From the NCBI GenBank assembly GCA_963804885.1, contig CAWDSF010000020.1:186001-250000 (forward strand): a stretch of 64,000 bases of DNA, in the 5' to 3' direction. The position numbers and the translations under genes are program-made. Shown here piece by piece: positions 8,275 through 19,433 of the stretch. The DNA comes from PALSA-1004 sp963804885 (GTDB taxonomy: Bacteria > Pseudomonadota > Gammaproteobacteria > Burkholderiales > SG8-41). The notes beneath the pieces were generated by a model. The model made no database searches. It was not told the DNA's origin and saw nothing but the letters and a program-made list of their open reading frames with translations. How positions within the stretch are numbered: the first letter of the stretch is position 1; every line of letters starts with the position of its first letter.

Positions 8275-9845
8275 GCGGACGGCTTCATCTGCACGATGAT
8301 TGTAAATTCGGCTTTCCCAGTCTGTTCGCGGCTGTCCGTCGTATTTCCCGACAACGTAAGACCGGGGCTGATATTAAGCGGCAGCTTGGCGACTTTGACG
8401 TCCCCGACGTTCGGTTGTTGCGCCAGGCTCTCCGCGAAGCGGTTGATGGAATCGATTGCCGCGCGATAATCGCCGCGGAACGGGCGCACCTCGCCTTCGA
8501 TTAGGGCGGATTCCTTGCGCTTGCCCGCAACCTGCGCGACGGGTGGTGGAGCAAAAGCCGGCGTCGACGGCTGTCCGGGGTTCGCATCGCGCGCGGCAGC
8601 AAACTCACTATTGTCGTATTTCCAGTCGAACAATTTCATCACTATCGCGGGATTCGCTTCAAGCGCCTGGCTTACCAGATCCATCATGATTTCGGGCGTG
8701 CGAGTAGTCGCGCCGATTTTCTGCGAAACTTCGACGGCGCGCCGCAGGTTTTCTGCGGTGGTCGGGGCAGCCGGGAACTGACGGGTCGCTTCCTGGTATT
8801 TCTTTTGCAACTCGGTGGTCTGCCGCCGCGTGGTCTCCGTGTCTGCCTGTGCATCGAAGATTTGGTAGACGGCCGTCGCACACCAGAGCGCCACGATGAG
8901 CGCGGTCACTCCACTCAGCGCATAAATGCCGCGCCGTATCTGGTGCTGCCGATAGCCGAGAGTGACAGTGGCCGGGGCGAGATTGTTGTCCGGTGGGCGC
9001 AAGCCGAGCAACTGCAGGTACAGTGCATCACTCGACGATTCCATGACCGGCACGGTGACGCCGAGGCTCGAAACGATTTCCTTCTGCCCCAGGCGCCGGC
9101 ATTCGATGTTCGGATTGTCGCGCGCGATTACGTGTTCGAGCCCGGTCAGCGTGTCGTTGCGGTCGACGATCAACACCGACAGATGCTCGTCGAGCGTCAT
9201 TACGCGCAGCGCGTGCAGATACAGCCGCGTGTTGGATATCTCTTCAGCGTAATTCTTAATTGCCTCGCCGGCGCTGCCGTCGATGCGCGCCAACCGGCTG
9301 ATGCGCAGCTGTTGCTCGCGGAAAAAGCTCAGACGCAAACCGGCGCCGTGGATTGACACCACCAGGAGGTTAGTCTGCTTGAGATTGAGCTTCTCGATCA
9401 GCATTGCGCTGACGGTGGGCAGCAGGTAAATGCCGGCGACCGGCAATTCGGCCTCGGTGACGGCCTCCAGCCAGTTATTTATCAATTCCGGGTTGGTCAG
9501 CGCGCAAAACAGGTAACGGTCGTCGCGCCGCTTGCCGGGGTCGCGGCCCTGCATACGCGCGCTGCAAAACTGTGTGCTGCGATAATGCTGCTTCAGTTTG
9601 CGCGCAATCATTTCGGTGCGGTCACTGCCGAAACTGTGCGGCAGCGATTCGAAACGATAGTCTTCCTCTACCGCATCCACCATGATTTCAACCGGCAGAT
9701 GCGGACCCTGGTCGAGGTAATCCCTGAAAACAGCGAGCCCGGCATCGCTGTTTTCAAAAATGGTGCAGATGCCCAGACGACCCCCACGCCAGCGCGCTGC
9801 GCTGACTTGGATCGTTGACACGGAAATCAGTAGTTTATCCGCCAT
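8271..9845 (-). CDS. mshI: MshI-like protein, PilM-type actin fold fused to PilN-type membrane part
   Basis: 524 residues. The N-terminal ~290 residues form a cytoplasmic domain of the PilM/GspL/MshI kind (residues ADKLLISVSTIQVSAARW at the start, then a repeat of strands ending in SLGVTVPVMESSSDALYLQLLGL). A membrane helix lies near residues 305-330 (ALSGVTALIVALWCATAVY), followed by a coiled coil (TTRRQTTELQKKYQEATRQ) and a periplasmic PilN-like domain. It joins the assembly ATPase side to the periplasmic MshJ/MshK-like proteins. It is the first gene after the platform protein, 32 bases downstream. Confidence 0.75.
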   Translation of the reverse strand: MADKLLISVSTIQVSAARWRGGRLGICTIFENSDAGLAVFRDYLDQGPHLPVEIMVDAVEEDYRFESLPHSFGSDRTEMIARKLKQHYRSTQFCSARMQGRDPGKRRDDRYLFCALTNPELINNWLEAVTEAELPVAGIYLLPTVSAMLIEKLNLKQTNLLVVSIHGAGLRLSFFREQQLRISRLARIDGSAGEAIKNYAEEISNTRLYLHALRVMTLDEHLSVLIVDRNDTLTGLEHVIARDNPNIECRRLGQKEIVSSLGVTVPVMESSSDALYLQLLGLRPPDNNLAPATVTLGYRQHQIRRGIYALSGVTALIVALWCATAVYQIFDAQADTETTRRQTTELQKKYQEATRQFPAAPTTAENLRRAVEVSQKIGATTRTPEIMMDLVSQALEANPAIVMKLFDWKYDNSEFAAARDANPGQPSTPAFAPPPVAQVAGKRKESALIEGEVRPFRGDYRAAIDSINRFAESLAQQPNVGDVKVAKLPLNISPGLTLSGNTTDSREQTGKAEFTIIVQMKPSA

Positions 9846-9877
9846 GGCGAGCTTGTTTTGTCTTTGCGATTAGACCC

Positions 9878-11086
9878 TTAGAACTTTATCTTACCGAGAA
9901 TATCATAGACAGGTCCTAATACCGACCACATGATAAATACCATGATGCCGCCCAGAAACACGGTGAGCACGGGACCGATCATGGCCATACCTTTGTCGAC
10001 TGCCTCTTTGACGTCGCGATTGTAAAAATAAGTCACGTTCATCAGCGCCGTATCGAGCGCGCCGGTGGCCTCGCCGACCCGCAACATGCGGATGACAAGC
10101 GGCGGGAAAATGCCCAGGTTCTGGAATGTCTCCGTCAGGCTGTCGCCCGCGGTAATTTGCGCCCCGGCGCGCATCAGGCCGTCCGCGATAACGCGGTTGT
10201 CGACGATGTCTTCGGAGGTTTTGATCGCGTCCAGAATCGTGATGCCCGATTGGTACATGAGCGCGAAAAAATTGGTGAATCGCGACATGATTATTTTCTG
10301 CATGATCGGCCCGATTACCGGAATGTGGAGCTTGGTGTAGTCCCACAAATAGTGCGCCTTGGGGCTTTGCTTGACGATTACAACGGTCGCGATGACCAGC
10401 ACGATAGGAATGCCCAGTACGAACGGCCAGTAATCGACCACGACGTTGGAGAGAAAAATCAGCGCCCGCGTTTGGGGCGGGAGCGCGATGCCCATCGCCT
10501 TCAGCAATTGGGTAACCTGCGGTACCAGAAAGATCAGCATGAACAGCATGACAGCGGTCACGACCACCAGCACGAACGCCGGGTACATGAGCAGGCGCTT
10601 GGTCTGCGACGCGAGTTCGTCCTGCCATTTGAGCGTGGTTCCGAGGCTCGCAAATACCTCGGTAAGGCGGCCGGCTTGCTCGCCGGCGCGGATCAGGCTC
10701 ACGAATACGTTATCGAACACATATCTGTGCTGCGACATCGCCTGCGACAGCACGCGGCCGCCTTCCATGTCTTCGATCAGGGTTGCCAGAACTTCGCGAA
10801 AGCGCGGGTTCTCGATTGAATCGCGCAGATCGCGAATGCCTTCCAGCAGTGGAATGCCCGAGCGCGTGATCTGCTCCATGTCGAAACAGAACGTGATCAG
10901 GTCGCGGCGCGTGATGTTGCCGCCGCTGCCGAAACTGCCTCCTCTTTTCTCGATTTCGCGAAACGTGATGAGATCGAGGCCCATGCGGCGCAGCCGCAGC
11001 TCGAGATCGACCTCGTTGACGGCGTCGAGTCCGCCGCGCGCGGGACGGCCTGTCTTATCGACCGCTTTGTATTGAAAAGAGGGCAT
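9878..11086 (-). CDS. mshG: GspF/MshG-type pilus platform protein
   Basis: 402 residues from the ATG at 11084-11086; the frame stays open to 11173, but MPSFQYKAVDKTGRPARG is the usual family start, so the longer reading is rejected. It has two GspF repeats (around residues 65-190 and 270-395), each with charged helices and membrane segments, including AFVLVVVTAVMLFMLIFLVP, WPFVLGIPIVLVIATVVIV and GPVLTVFLGGIMVFIMWSVL. The polytopic protein converts ATPase motion into pilin extraction. It lies 95 bases after the assembly ATPase gene. Confidence 0.9.
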   Translation of the reverse strand: MPSFQYKAVDKTGRPARGGLDAVNEVDLELRLRRMGLDLITFREIEKRGGSFGSGGNITRRDLITFCFDMEQITRSGIPLLEGIRDLRDSIENPRFREVLATLIEDMEGGRVLSQAMSQHRYVFDNVFVSLIRAGEQAGRLTEVFASLGTTLKWQDELASQTKRLLMYPAFVLVVVTAVMLFMLIFLVPQVTQLLKAMGIALPPQTRALIFLSNVVVDYWPFVLGIPIVLVIATVVIVKQSPKAHYLWDYTKLHIPVIGPIMQKIIMSRFTNFFALMYQSGITILDAIKTSEDIVDNRVIADGLMRAGAQITAGDSLTETFQNLGIFPPLVIRMLRVGEATGALDTALMNVTYFYNRDVKEAVDKGMAMIGPVLTVFLGGIMVFIMWSVLGPVYDILGKIKF

Positions 11087-11181
11087 GGTCAGCCAGACTG
11101 CACGACGCGCGCGTTGCAGGCAGCGCACCACACGCGAGATGCCTTTTTCGATTCGCCGTGGCGAGGTGCGCATTACGCGGC

Positions 11182-12885
11182 TCAGTTGAAGCGGCCCGTC
11201 AGGTCGACCGAGCGCGAAATTTCCGCGATGCTGCTGGTGCCGTTCAACACGAGCGCGATTCCCTCTTCGGCCAGCGGGCGGAAATTCTTCGCCAGCGCTG
11301 CAGCTCGCAGTTCCTTGGCGGTCGCGCGCCGCGCAACCAGCTCGTCGAGATCGCCATCCATCACGAGCAGTTCCATGACGGAACAGCGGCCTTTATAGCC
11401 CTTATTGGCGCATTTGAGGCAGCCTGTCGGCCGGTAGATGTGCGCGACGTCGGCGGCAGCGGTCCCCAGGATCTTGCGCTCTTCGATGGTCGGTGCGTAG
11501 GCTTCCTTGCAGTGCACGCACAGCACGCGCACCAGGCGCTGCGCGATGACGCCGATGATATTGCCGGCCATGATGTCGGGCTGGATGCCGATGTCGAGCA
11601 GGCGCGGGAACGCACCCAGCGCCGAATTGGAATGCAGCGTGGAAAAGACCTGGTGGCCGGTCATGGCCGCGCGAAAGGCCATTTCGGCCGTGTCGTGGTC
11701 GCGAATTTCGCCAACCAGGATGATGTCCGGGTCCTGGCGCATCATCGAGCGGATGCCATTGGCGAAATCCATCTTCACCGCTTCGTTGACCGACGTCTGC
11801 CGCATCAGCGTCAGCGGATACTCGACCGGGTCTTCAAGGGTCATGATGTTCACGGTTTCATCGTTGACCTGCGACAGCAGCGAGTACAGCGTGGTGGTCT
11901 TGCCGCTGCCGGTCGGCCCGGTAACGACCAGAATGCCCTCCGGCCGCGCGAGCATCAGGCTCAAGCGCGTCAGCGTCGCCGTCGGGAGATTCATCTTGTC
12001 CAGGCTGATGATCGACTTTTCGCGGTCGAGAATCCGCAGCACGATATTCTCGCCGTGTACCGTCGGATGGGTCGAGACCCGAAAGTCGATCGGCCGCCCG
12101 TTCAGCGTCAGCGACAATCGCCCGTCCTGCGGCGCGCGCGTCTCGGCGATATTCATTTCGCTGATTACTTTGATCCGGACCGTGATGCCGGGCATGTAAG
12201 TTTTGTGCAGGCTGCGCACGGTCTCGAGCACGCCGTCGATGCGATACCGAATGCGCAGGAATGCGTATTCCGGCTCGAAGTGGATGTCGGAAGCGCCGCG
12301 CTTTACCGCATCGACCAGCAGTGCATTCACCAATCGCACCATTGGCTGGGTGTATTCGTCGCCGCCCACGCCCAGGCTTTGATAATCGATTTCGCCGGTC
12401 TCGATTTCCTGCAGAATGCCGTCGACCGACAGCTCGTGTCCGTAAAACTGGTCGATGTAGTCTTCGAGCTGGGCCTCGCCCGCGAGCTGGGTTTTGATCT
12501 CGACGGTCGGGCCGAGCGTCGCACGCAGCTGGTCGAGCGCAACGACATTAAAAATTTCGGTCGTGGCAATGCTGAGCTGGCGCTCGTCCGCGTCGTACGC
12601 GATCGGCAGCAGCCGATGACGGCGCGCAAAATCCTGCGGGACGAGTTTCAGCGCCTCCGGATCGGCGACGACTTGAGCGAGGTCGATCGACTCCTGCCCA
12701 ACGGTCCGCGCCATGATGTCGCGGATCGCGGCCTCGGTGATGAAGCCGAGACGAACGAGCTGGCGGCCGATCGGGATATTGTTTTGCTTCTGCTCGGCGA
12801 GCGCGATGCCGAGCTGGTCGGGCGTGATCAGACCCTGCTGCACCAACAGTTCGCCTAACCGGAGCTTTTTGCGCTGTTCAGCCAT
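11182..12885 (-). CDS. mshE: MshE-type pilus extension ATPase with c-di-GMP-binding MshEN domain
   Basis: 567 residues. The N-terminal ~60 residues hold two half-motifs of the MshEN c-di-GMP site: RLGELLVQQGLITPDQL and IPIGRQLVRLGFITE. A second N1 domain follows, then the GspE core: Walker A GPTGSGKTTTLYSLL, Asp box, Walker B DIILVGEIRDHDTAE and His box TGHQVFSTLHSN. Two CxxC pairs (CVHC and CLKC) give the zinc-binding CM subdomain found in extension but not retraction ATPases. It powers fibre assembly with MshG. A full MshEN motif means the pilus is probably switched by c-di-GMP; a candidate phosphodiesterase is encoded at 40666-43671. Confidence 0.93.
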   Translation of the reverse strand: MAEQRKKLRLGELLVQQGLITPDQLGIALAEQKQNNIPIGRQLVRLGFITEAAIRDIMARTVGQESIDLAQVVADPEALKLVPQDFARRHRLLPIAYDADERQLSIATTEIFNVVALDQLRATLGPTVEIKTQLAGEAQLEDYIDQFYGHELSVDGILQEIETGEIDYQSLGVGGDEYTQPMVRLVNALLVDAVKRGASDIHFEPEYAFLRIRYRIDGVLETVRSLHKTYMPGITVRIKVISEMNIAETRAPQDGRLSLTLNGRPIDFRVSTHPTVHGENIVLRILDREKSIISLDKMNLPTATLTRLSLMLARPEGILVVTGPTGSGKTTTLYSLLSQVNDETVNIMTLEDPVEYPLTLMRQTSVNEAVKMDFANGIRSMMRQDPDIILVGEIRDHDTAEMAFRAAMTGHQVFSTLHSNSALGAFPRLLDIGIQPDIMAGNIIGVIAQRLVRVLCVHCKEAYAPTIEERKILGTAAADVAHIYRPTGCLKCANKGYKGRCSVMELLVMDGDLDELVARRATAKELRAAALAKNFRPLAEEGIALVLNGTSSIAEISRSVDLTGRFN

Positions 12886-12971
12886 CGGGATCTAATGTAT
12901 TACGGACCGTGAATTGCATTGCATAGCGCTTCCTTCCGCCTGCCGCAATCAAGCCGGCGTACCGGCAGCCG

Positions 12972-14285
12972 TTATTGGACGACTTTTTCGAGTTTGGTGA
13001 CGCGCTCCTGGGCGGCAGTGGGGCTGAAGTTGGCGTGGCCCTTTGCCGCGGCGAGCAGCACTGCGCGCCGGTAAAAATCCAGTGCCGATTTGGGCTGGCC
13101 GATATGCTCGAGCGCTACCGCGAGATTATAGGCGTAATCGGGATTGTCCGGCTGCAGGTGGTGCGCCTGAAAAAACGCCTGCTGAGCGTCGGGCCAGCGT
13201 GCTTGATCGACATAAGTGTTGCCGAGCGTGAAATGCAGGTACGCGGCACCCGGATCGCGCGTGATCAATTGCTTGACACGCGTTTCCGCCGCCTGCGGGT
13301 CCGCGCGCCCGAGCAAGCCGATCAGTCCCGCCTGCGCCAGCGGATTGCGCGGATCGAGTTCCAGCACTTTCACGTAGTGCCGGCTGGCGGCGTCGCGATC
13401 GCCCTGCTGGCTGGCGATGTCGGCGAGCCCCAGGTGCGCGTCGATACTGCGCGGGTCGCTTTTGAGCAACTGATTGTAGAGTTGCTGCGACGATTCCAAT
13501 TTGCCGGCCGAGAGCGCCGCGTACGCATCGATTAGCACGGGGCTGATTGCGGGCGCATTGTTGCCAGTCGTGACTTTGATGGTTTCGCGCGGCGTCGACG
13601 CAGTCGCTGGCACAGGCGCGGCTGCTGCGACCGGCAGCGCCGGCGTCGCCGGAAGGCTCGCAGCCACCGGCACAACCGGCGCGGGCGCGGCGGGCTTCTC
13701 CTTTGCTGCGCTTGGTTCCGGCGGCAGCAGCGAAGTCAGCGGTAAGGGCACGGCCGGCGCGGCTGCCGCTGCAGGTGCGCTCGCGGCATTGGCAGCGGGT
13801 TGCACTACAGGCGCCGGCGCCTGGGCGATCGGCGTGGCCGGCGCGGGGCGCGGCGCCTGGGTTACGAACATTGCCGGATTCATCTGTACATATACGTAGC
13901 CGCCAAAGCCGAGCAAAAAGAGCACGGCAAGCGCGCCGAAAACCACCAGTGGACGCTCGCGCAGATAGCCGACGACGTTGGAGCCCGGTTCGCGTTGTCC
14001 GGCGCGCAGTACGGTTGCGGCCTGCGCGGCTTCGCGCGCGCTCGTGGCGGACCTTGCGGATGTTCCGGATTTGCGGGGTGTCGGTGCCGGCTCGGGGATG
14101 CGCGCGGCAAGCGCGTCATCAATAATTTCGATTTCAGGCACCGGCTGCAAGGTGAGTTCCGAAACGGGCGGGGCGCGTTTAGGACCGGGAGGCGGCGGAA
14201 CGGGGTCAACAGCGGGTGCAGCATCGCCGCCGGTTTCGACCCGGTCTTTGGCGGCCTTTTCCAAGGCCTTCATCAACAGACTCAT
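12972..14285 (-). CDS. mshN: MshN-like TPR protein
   Basis: 437 residues. A cytoplasmic segment (1-~110, starting MSLLMKALEKAAKDR, a helix seen in pilus and exopolysaccharide ATPase partners) leads to one membrane helix (LVVFGALAVLFLLGFGGYVY). A long Ala/Pro-rich periplasmic linker (~135-240) follows, then four to five TPR repeats (DAYAALSAGKLESSQQLYNQL, DAHLGLADIASQQGDRDAA, YAYNLAVALEHIGQPKSAL). This is the layout of MshN, thought to scaffold the pilus machine across the periplasm. Its start overlaps the stop of the secretin gene by four bases. Confidence 0.85.
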   Translation of the reverse strand: MSLLMKALEKAAKDRVETGGDAAPAVDPVPPPPGPKRAPPVSELTLQPVPEIEIIDDALAARIPEPAPTPRKSGTSARSATSAREAAQAATVLRAGQREPGSNVVGYLRERPLVVFGALAVLFLLGFGGYVYVQMNPAMFVTQAPRPAPATPIAQAPAPVVQPAANAASAPAAAAAPAVPLPLTSLLPPEPSAAKEKPAAPAPVVPVAASLPATPALPVAAAAPVPATASTPRETIKVTTGNNAPAISPVLIDAYAALSAGKLESSQQLYNQLLKSDPRSIDAHLGLADIASQQGDRDAASRHYVKVLELDPRNPLAQAGLIGLLGRADPQAAETRVKQLITRDPGAAYLHFTLGNTYVDQARWPDAQQAFFQAHHLQPDNPDYAYNLAVALEHIGQPKSALDFYRRAVLLAAAKGHANFSPTAAQERVTKLEKVVQ

Positions 14286-16228
14286 TTACGTGTCACCGCC
14301 GGTTCGCCAGGCAGGGTTTCAGTCGGCGTGGAGGTTTGCTGCGGCAGGAATTTTTTGAAAAACTTCAATTCGTCGCTGTCGAGCGATGGGGTGGCAATGA
14401 TGGTCGAACGCAGGAAAATCACCAGTTCCGATTTGCTGACCTTGTCGTCGCGTACGCCAAACCATTCGCTCAGGAATCCCGTGATCGCGGGGTTGCCGGC
14501 GCCGGGTATCGAATTGCGGTTGTACTGCGCGCTGTCCTGCATGAGCCCGCCGAGCACTGCGGTCTGCCCGCTCACGAGCTGCAGCACCGATTCCATTTCG
14601 CGGGTCTGCACCTGTGGCACCGGATTGGTCAGGCACTTGCCGCCGTTCGACGCGGCAATCTGCACGCTGCACAAACTCGGATTCGGATCGTTCGCGAAGC
14701 CGTTGACGCGCGTGATGGTGGGACGGATCGTGATTGTGACCTGGCCGTTCTCGTTGATTTGCGGCGTCATGCTCATTACCATGCCGACGGGCACGGTCTG
14801 CGCGGTGGTGTTAAAAGTTGTGTTGGTGCCGACGTTGGCGGCGGTTGTCGTGGTCGCCTCGATGTTGAAATATACGATATTGTCGACCACCTTCAAGAGC
14901 GCGGTCTGGTTATTAATGGCCATGAGCTTCGGGCTCGATAGGACTTTCGTATTGCCGAATTGATTGAGCAGATTCACGCTCGCCGCGATGTTGCCAATCG
15001 CGGATGTCGGATTGATGTAGCCGATCGCCAGGCTGCCCGCCGAAAAGCCGTTGGGGATGCCCGCGGTAAGATTTTGATTGAAGGTGATACCACCGCTGAC
15101 GGCGAGCCGGCTCCAGTCTATGCCGGCCTGGTACGCATCCGTCAACGTAACTTCAGCGATTGTCGCCTCGATCAACACCTGCCGCTGCGACATTTGCGTG
15201 ATGCTGTCGATGTGCTGTTGTACCAGCGCGTGCTGCTTCTCCGTCCCTAGCACGCTGATGGTGCCGGAAACCGGATTGACGACTATATCGTCGCGCACGT
15301 CCCCCGCAACGGGCGACGCCGCCGATTGGCCGCCGAAAACACTGTTGAAGAGTTGCGGCGCAGCCTGGCCCGCGCGCGCCACCGCTTCAGCCTGCTGTAA
15401 CCGCTCTTCGCGTGCCGACCGTTGCGATTCGGCGCGCTCGGCACGTTGTTCAGACGTCAGGCTCTGGCTGCGCGTGGATACCAGAATGGCGCGGATGTTA
15501 TCGCGCAGCGCTTCCCAGAAATTGTTATTGCTCGTCGTTTTTACCAGGGTACTGGAACTGTTGGTTCCCCCGCTGGCGCCGCTGGCGCCGCTGCTGCCGG
15601 TCGATCCGGCGCCGGCGGTGCTGCCGCCGGCGGAGCCGGACTGTATCTGTCCGGACACGCCGATCGTAGAGGTCGTCTCGCGGGTCATGTTGACGTAGTT
15701 GACCCTGTAAGTTTTCATGTATGCGGTGTCGGGCGACACAATGATCGTGTTGGCTTCGACGCGGTAGCGCATGTTGACCTGCTTGCTCAAGCGGTCGAGG
15801 ATGGCCGGCAGCGTTTCGTTGATCGCATTCAGGCTTACGAGCCCGGTCAGCCCCGGATGGATATCGATGTTCTGCTTGGTGTCGCGCGCGAGCGCGAACA
15901 GCAACTCTTTTACCGGGACTTCGTTGACGACCACGCTGTAAGTCGGCGCCTTGACGGACGGTTTGGGCGCCGGCGCGAAATCGCTCGTGCGCGTAGGCGG
16001 CGGTACGTCCGCCAGTGAGATTTTGGACGCCGGCGCCGCCGGTGTTGCGACATGACCTTCCGATTGCGGCAGCACCGAGCGCTTGTAGCAACCGGCGAGC
16101 GCCGTCGCCATGATCGCGCACACGAGTGTGTTGACCAGAATTGGGCGGGGGCACCATGCGGCGGTTTTGCGACCGTTGGCGTGGACACTGTCGTGATTCC
16201 GCTGGCCGGAAGCCAAGTTTAGAAACAT
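14282..16228 (-). CDS. mshL: MshL-type outer-membrane secretin lipoprotein
   Basis: 648 residues. The N-terminus has a hydrophobic stretch ending in a lipobox (MATALAGC, Cys47) behind an unusually long 30-residue basic lead. The ATG at 16228 has AGGGGA about nine bases ahead, so it is kept. An STN-like N0 domain comes first (EVPVKELLFALARDTKQNID), then N-domain repeats with a Ser/Gly-rich loop (~210-245), then the secretin beta-barrel domain with VLSSPKLMAINNQTALLKV and QTAVLGGLMQDSAQ, the best conserved secretin signatures. It forms the outer-membrane gate for the pilus. A Gln/Arg-rich coiled stretch (~265-300) within the N-domains is unusual. Confidence 0.92.
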   Translation of the reverse strand: MFLNLASGQRNHDSVHANGRKTAAWCPRPILVNTLVCAIMATALAGCYKRSVLPQSEGHVATPAAPASKISLADVPPPTRTSDFAPAPKPSVKAPTYSVVVNEVPVKELLFALARDTKQNIDIHPGLTGLVSLNAINETLPAILDRLSKQVNMRYRVEANTIIVSPDTAYMKTYRVNYVNMTRETTSTIGVSGQIQSGSAGGSTAGAGSTGSSGASGASGGTNSSSTLVKTTSNNNFWEALRDNIRAILVSTRSQSLTSEQRAERAESQRSAREERLQQAEAVARAGQAAPQLFNSVFGGQSAASPVAGDVRDDIVVNPVSGTISVLGTEKQHALVQQHIDSITQMSQRQVLIEATIAEVTLTDAYQAGIDWSRLAVSGGITFNQNLTAGIPNGFSAGSLAIGYINPTSAIGNIAASVNLLNQFGNTKVLSSPKLMAINNQTALLKVVDNIVYFNIEATTTTAANVGTNTTFNTTAQTVPVGMVMSMTPQINENGQVTITIRPTITRVNGFANDPNPSLCSVQIAASNGGKCLTNPVPQVQTREMESVLQLVSGQTAVLGGLMQDSAQYNRNSIPGAGNPAITGFLSEWFGVRDDKVSKSELVIFLRSTIIATPSLDSDELKFFKKFLPQQTSTPTETLPGEPAVTRK

Positions 16229-16283
16229 GGTGCGATCCCCTGTAAAAAGCTACGTCACGTAACGCCAACCGTGACCCGCTCTG

Positions 16284-17843
16284 TTAAGAGGACTGATGCT
16301 GAGCGATCTCGGCGCGTATTCCCTGCATCGTGCGCAACACCGGCTTGTACGCTTTCAAGTTGGCCGGTAATTTGGCCAGCGCTTCCTGCGCGGCCCGGCG
16401 ATCGTCGAAAGACCCGTACAACACCGTGAGCGACGGTTTTTGTTTTGCAACAGTACGGTACACAAAAATGTCATTAATTTCAATATATTTGCGAATGACG
16501 TTCAGGTGATTCTTTAGCTGAGCAGGGTTATCTGCCCCCATGAGCTGAATACTGTAAGGATTTTTGCTCCCCTGCGAGAGCCATTGCTTGGTGGCGGACA
16601 TGCGTTTTTCGATCTCATCGTTGGTTTCGAGAGCCAGTTGTGAGTTAGCGCCTGCTGTCGGTTTAACCAAGTCGACAGGCGGCTGTACAGATTCCAACTC
16701 GCTTTTCTTAGCATCGGGCACGGGCGTTGTGGCGGGGCCCACGGGGGTGGGGGCAGGAGGGCTGATAGCGGCGGGAGCTGCAGGCGGTGGCGTCTCGGCC
16801 GCGACCGGTTGCGTGGGCGCAACAGCGGGTTCAGGCGCGGCGAGGGGGGGCGCGGGAAGAGGGGCGGGAGCGGCGGGGGCCGCAACCGCGGCCGCAGGCA
16901 CCGGTTGGCTCTGGGTAGACATACCGCCCAGGTGAGCGGAAAGCAGCGCATAGCATGCCATGCCCAAGCCGGCGCCAACGACAAACAGCAAGATCGCGAG
17001 CCCGAACCGCAGACGCGGCAGCGGCCGATCGTACTGGCTGAATTCGCTGTCCCGAATGGCCGCCTTGACGTGCTTGATGCGAACCGTATGCGTGTTCTCG
17101 GAAAAGGCGGCGAGCAGCGCTTTGTCGGCGATCAGGTTGACGCGGCGGGTGAGTCCGCCGGACGATTTCGCGATCGTGTTGATAATCTGCGGGGTGAATA
17201 CGTCGGGTCCCCGATAGCCGGCCGCACGCAGCCTGAAATTAACGTAATCGCGAATCTCGTCGGGTTTTAGCGGGCTCAGGCGAAAGCTGTGCGTGATGCG
17301 CTCGCGCAACTGGCGGATTTGCGGCTGGCGCAGGTTTTCCTCGAGCTCCGGCTGTCCGAACAGGACGATCTGCAGCAACTTGCTGTGCGCGGTTTCGAGA
17401 TTGGACAAAAGGCGAATTTCTTCGAGCGTCGCCAGCGGCATACTTTGCGATTCTTCGACGAACATCACGACCTGCTTGCCGGCGGCATGGCGTTCGAGCA
17501 GGTGCGCGTTGATCATTTGCATGAGGTCGAGATGCCCGGCATCGCGCGCGGGCTTCAGATGCAGCTCCTGCGCGATCGCGTGCAGTATCTCCTCGGGCGA
17601 GACGCTCGGATTGGCGAGATAAACGGTTTCGATATTTTCCGGCAGCCGCGCCTGCATCATGCTGCACAACATCGTTTTCCCGCTGCCGACTTCGCCCGTG
17701 ACCTTGACGATGCCTTCGCCCTGGGCGACCGCGTACAACAGAGCCTCTAGAATGGGCCCGCGGTTGCCGCCGCCATAAAAGAATTCCGTATTCGGCGTAA
17801 TGCGAAACGGCGGCTGGGTGAGCCCGAAATGGTTGTAGTACAT
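16284..17843 (-). CDS. mshM: MshM/ExeA-like AAA ATPase with C-terminal SPOR-like domain
   Basis: 519 residues. The AAA_22/ExeA domain starts in family style (MYYNHFGLTQPPFRITPN) and carries Walker A GEVGSGKTMLCSMM, Walker B-like VVMFVEES and sensor QIVLFGQPEL. A membrane helix follows at ~280-300 (LAILLFVVGAGLGMACYALL), then a Pro/Ala linker, then a C-terminal ~80 residues (NPYSIQLMGADNPAQLKNHL, VLYGSFDDRRAAQEALAKLP) with the strand-helix pattern of SPOR domains. ExeA-like ATPases help place secretins in the envelope, and a SPOR domain would dock on denuded peptidoglycan. It is the second gene of the operon, 64 bases after the regulator. Confidence 0.88.
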   Translation of the reverse strand: MYYNHFGLTQPPFRITPNTEFFYGGGNRGPILEALLYAVAQGEGIVKVTGEVGSGKTMLCSMMQARLPENIETVYLANPSVSPEEILHAIAQELHLKPARDAGHLDLMQMINAHLLERHAAGKQVVMFVEESQSMPLATLEEIRLLSNLETAHSKLLQIVLFGQPELEENLRQPQIRQLRERITHSFRLSPLKPDEIRDYVNFRLRAAGYRGPDVFTPQIINTIAKSSGGLTRRVNLIADKALLAAFSENTHTVRIKHVKAAIRDSEFSQYDRPLPRLRFGLAILLFVVGAGLGMACYALLSAHLGGMSTQSQPVPAAAVAAPAAPAPLPAPPLAAPEPAVAPTQPVAAETPPPAAPAAISPPAPTPVGPATTPVPDAKKSELESVQPPVDLVKPTAGANSQLALETNDEIEKRMSATKQWLSQGSKNPYSIQLMGADNPAQLKNHLNVIRKYIEINDIFVYRTVAKQKPSLTVLYGSFDDRRAAQEALAKLPANLKAYKPVLRTMQGIRAEIAQHQSS

Positions 17844-17907
17844 CAGGGTTATCGCTTATCCGCTGGCGTGTCCGGGGGTGGCATTCAGCGTAAACGCGAA
17901 AAAGCCG

Positions 17908-19359
<1,452 letters not shown>

Positions 19360-19433
19360 TGAGTCCCCCTTAATTCAACTGGCTATTCTGCCAGATAGTT
19401 TTAGTGCCTGATAGCCATTCCGGGCGGTTCGCA

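Noticed and set aside
11158..12858. 566-residue open frame on the plus strand opposite mshE
   Set aside because: It is the mirror of a clear GspE ATPase, is very rich in Arg/His/Asp/Gln and shows no family motif; such antisense frames are common at this GC content.
3832..17843. A general type II secretion system instead of a pilus
   Set aside because: The ATPase has an MshEN domain, there is an MshI-like PilM/PilN fusion, an MshN-type TPR protein and pilin-sized subunits, and GspC/GspD/GspK-type genes are absent; the MSHA order fits better.
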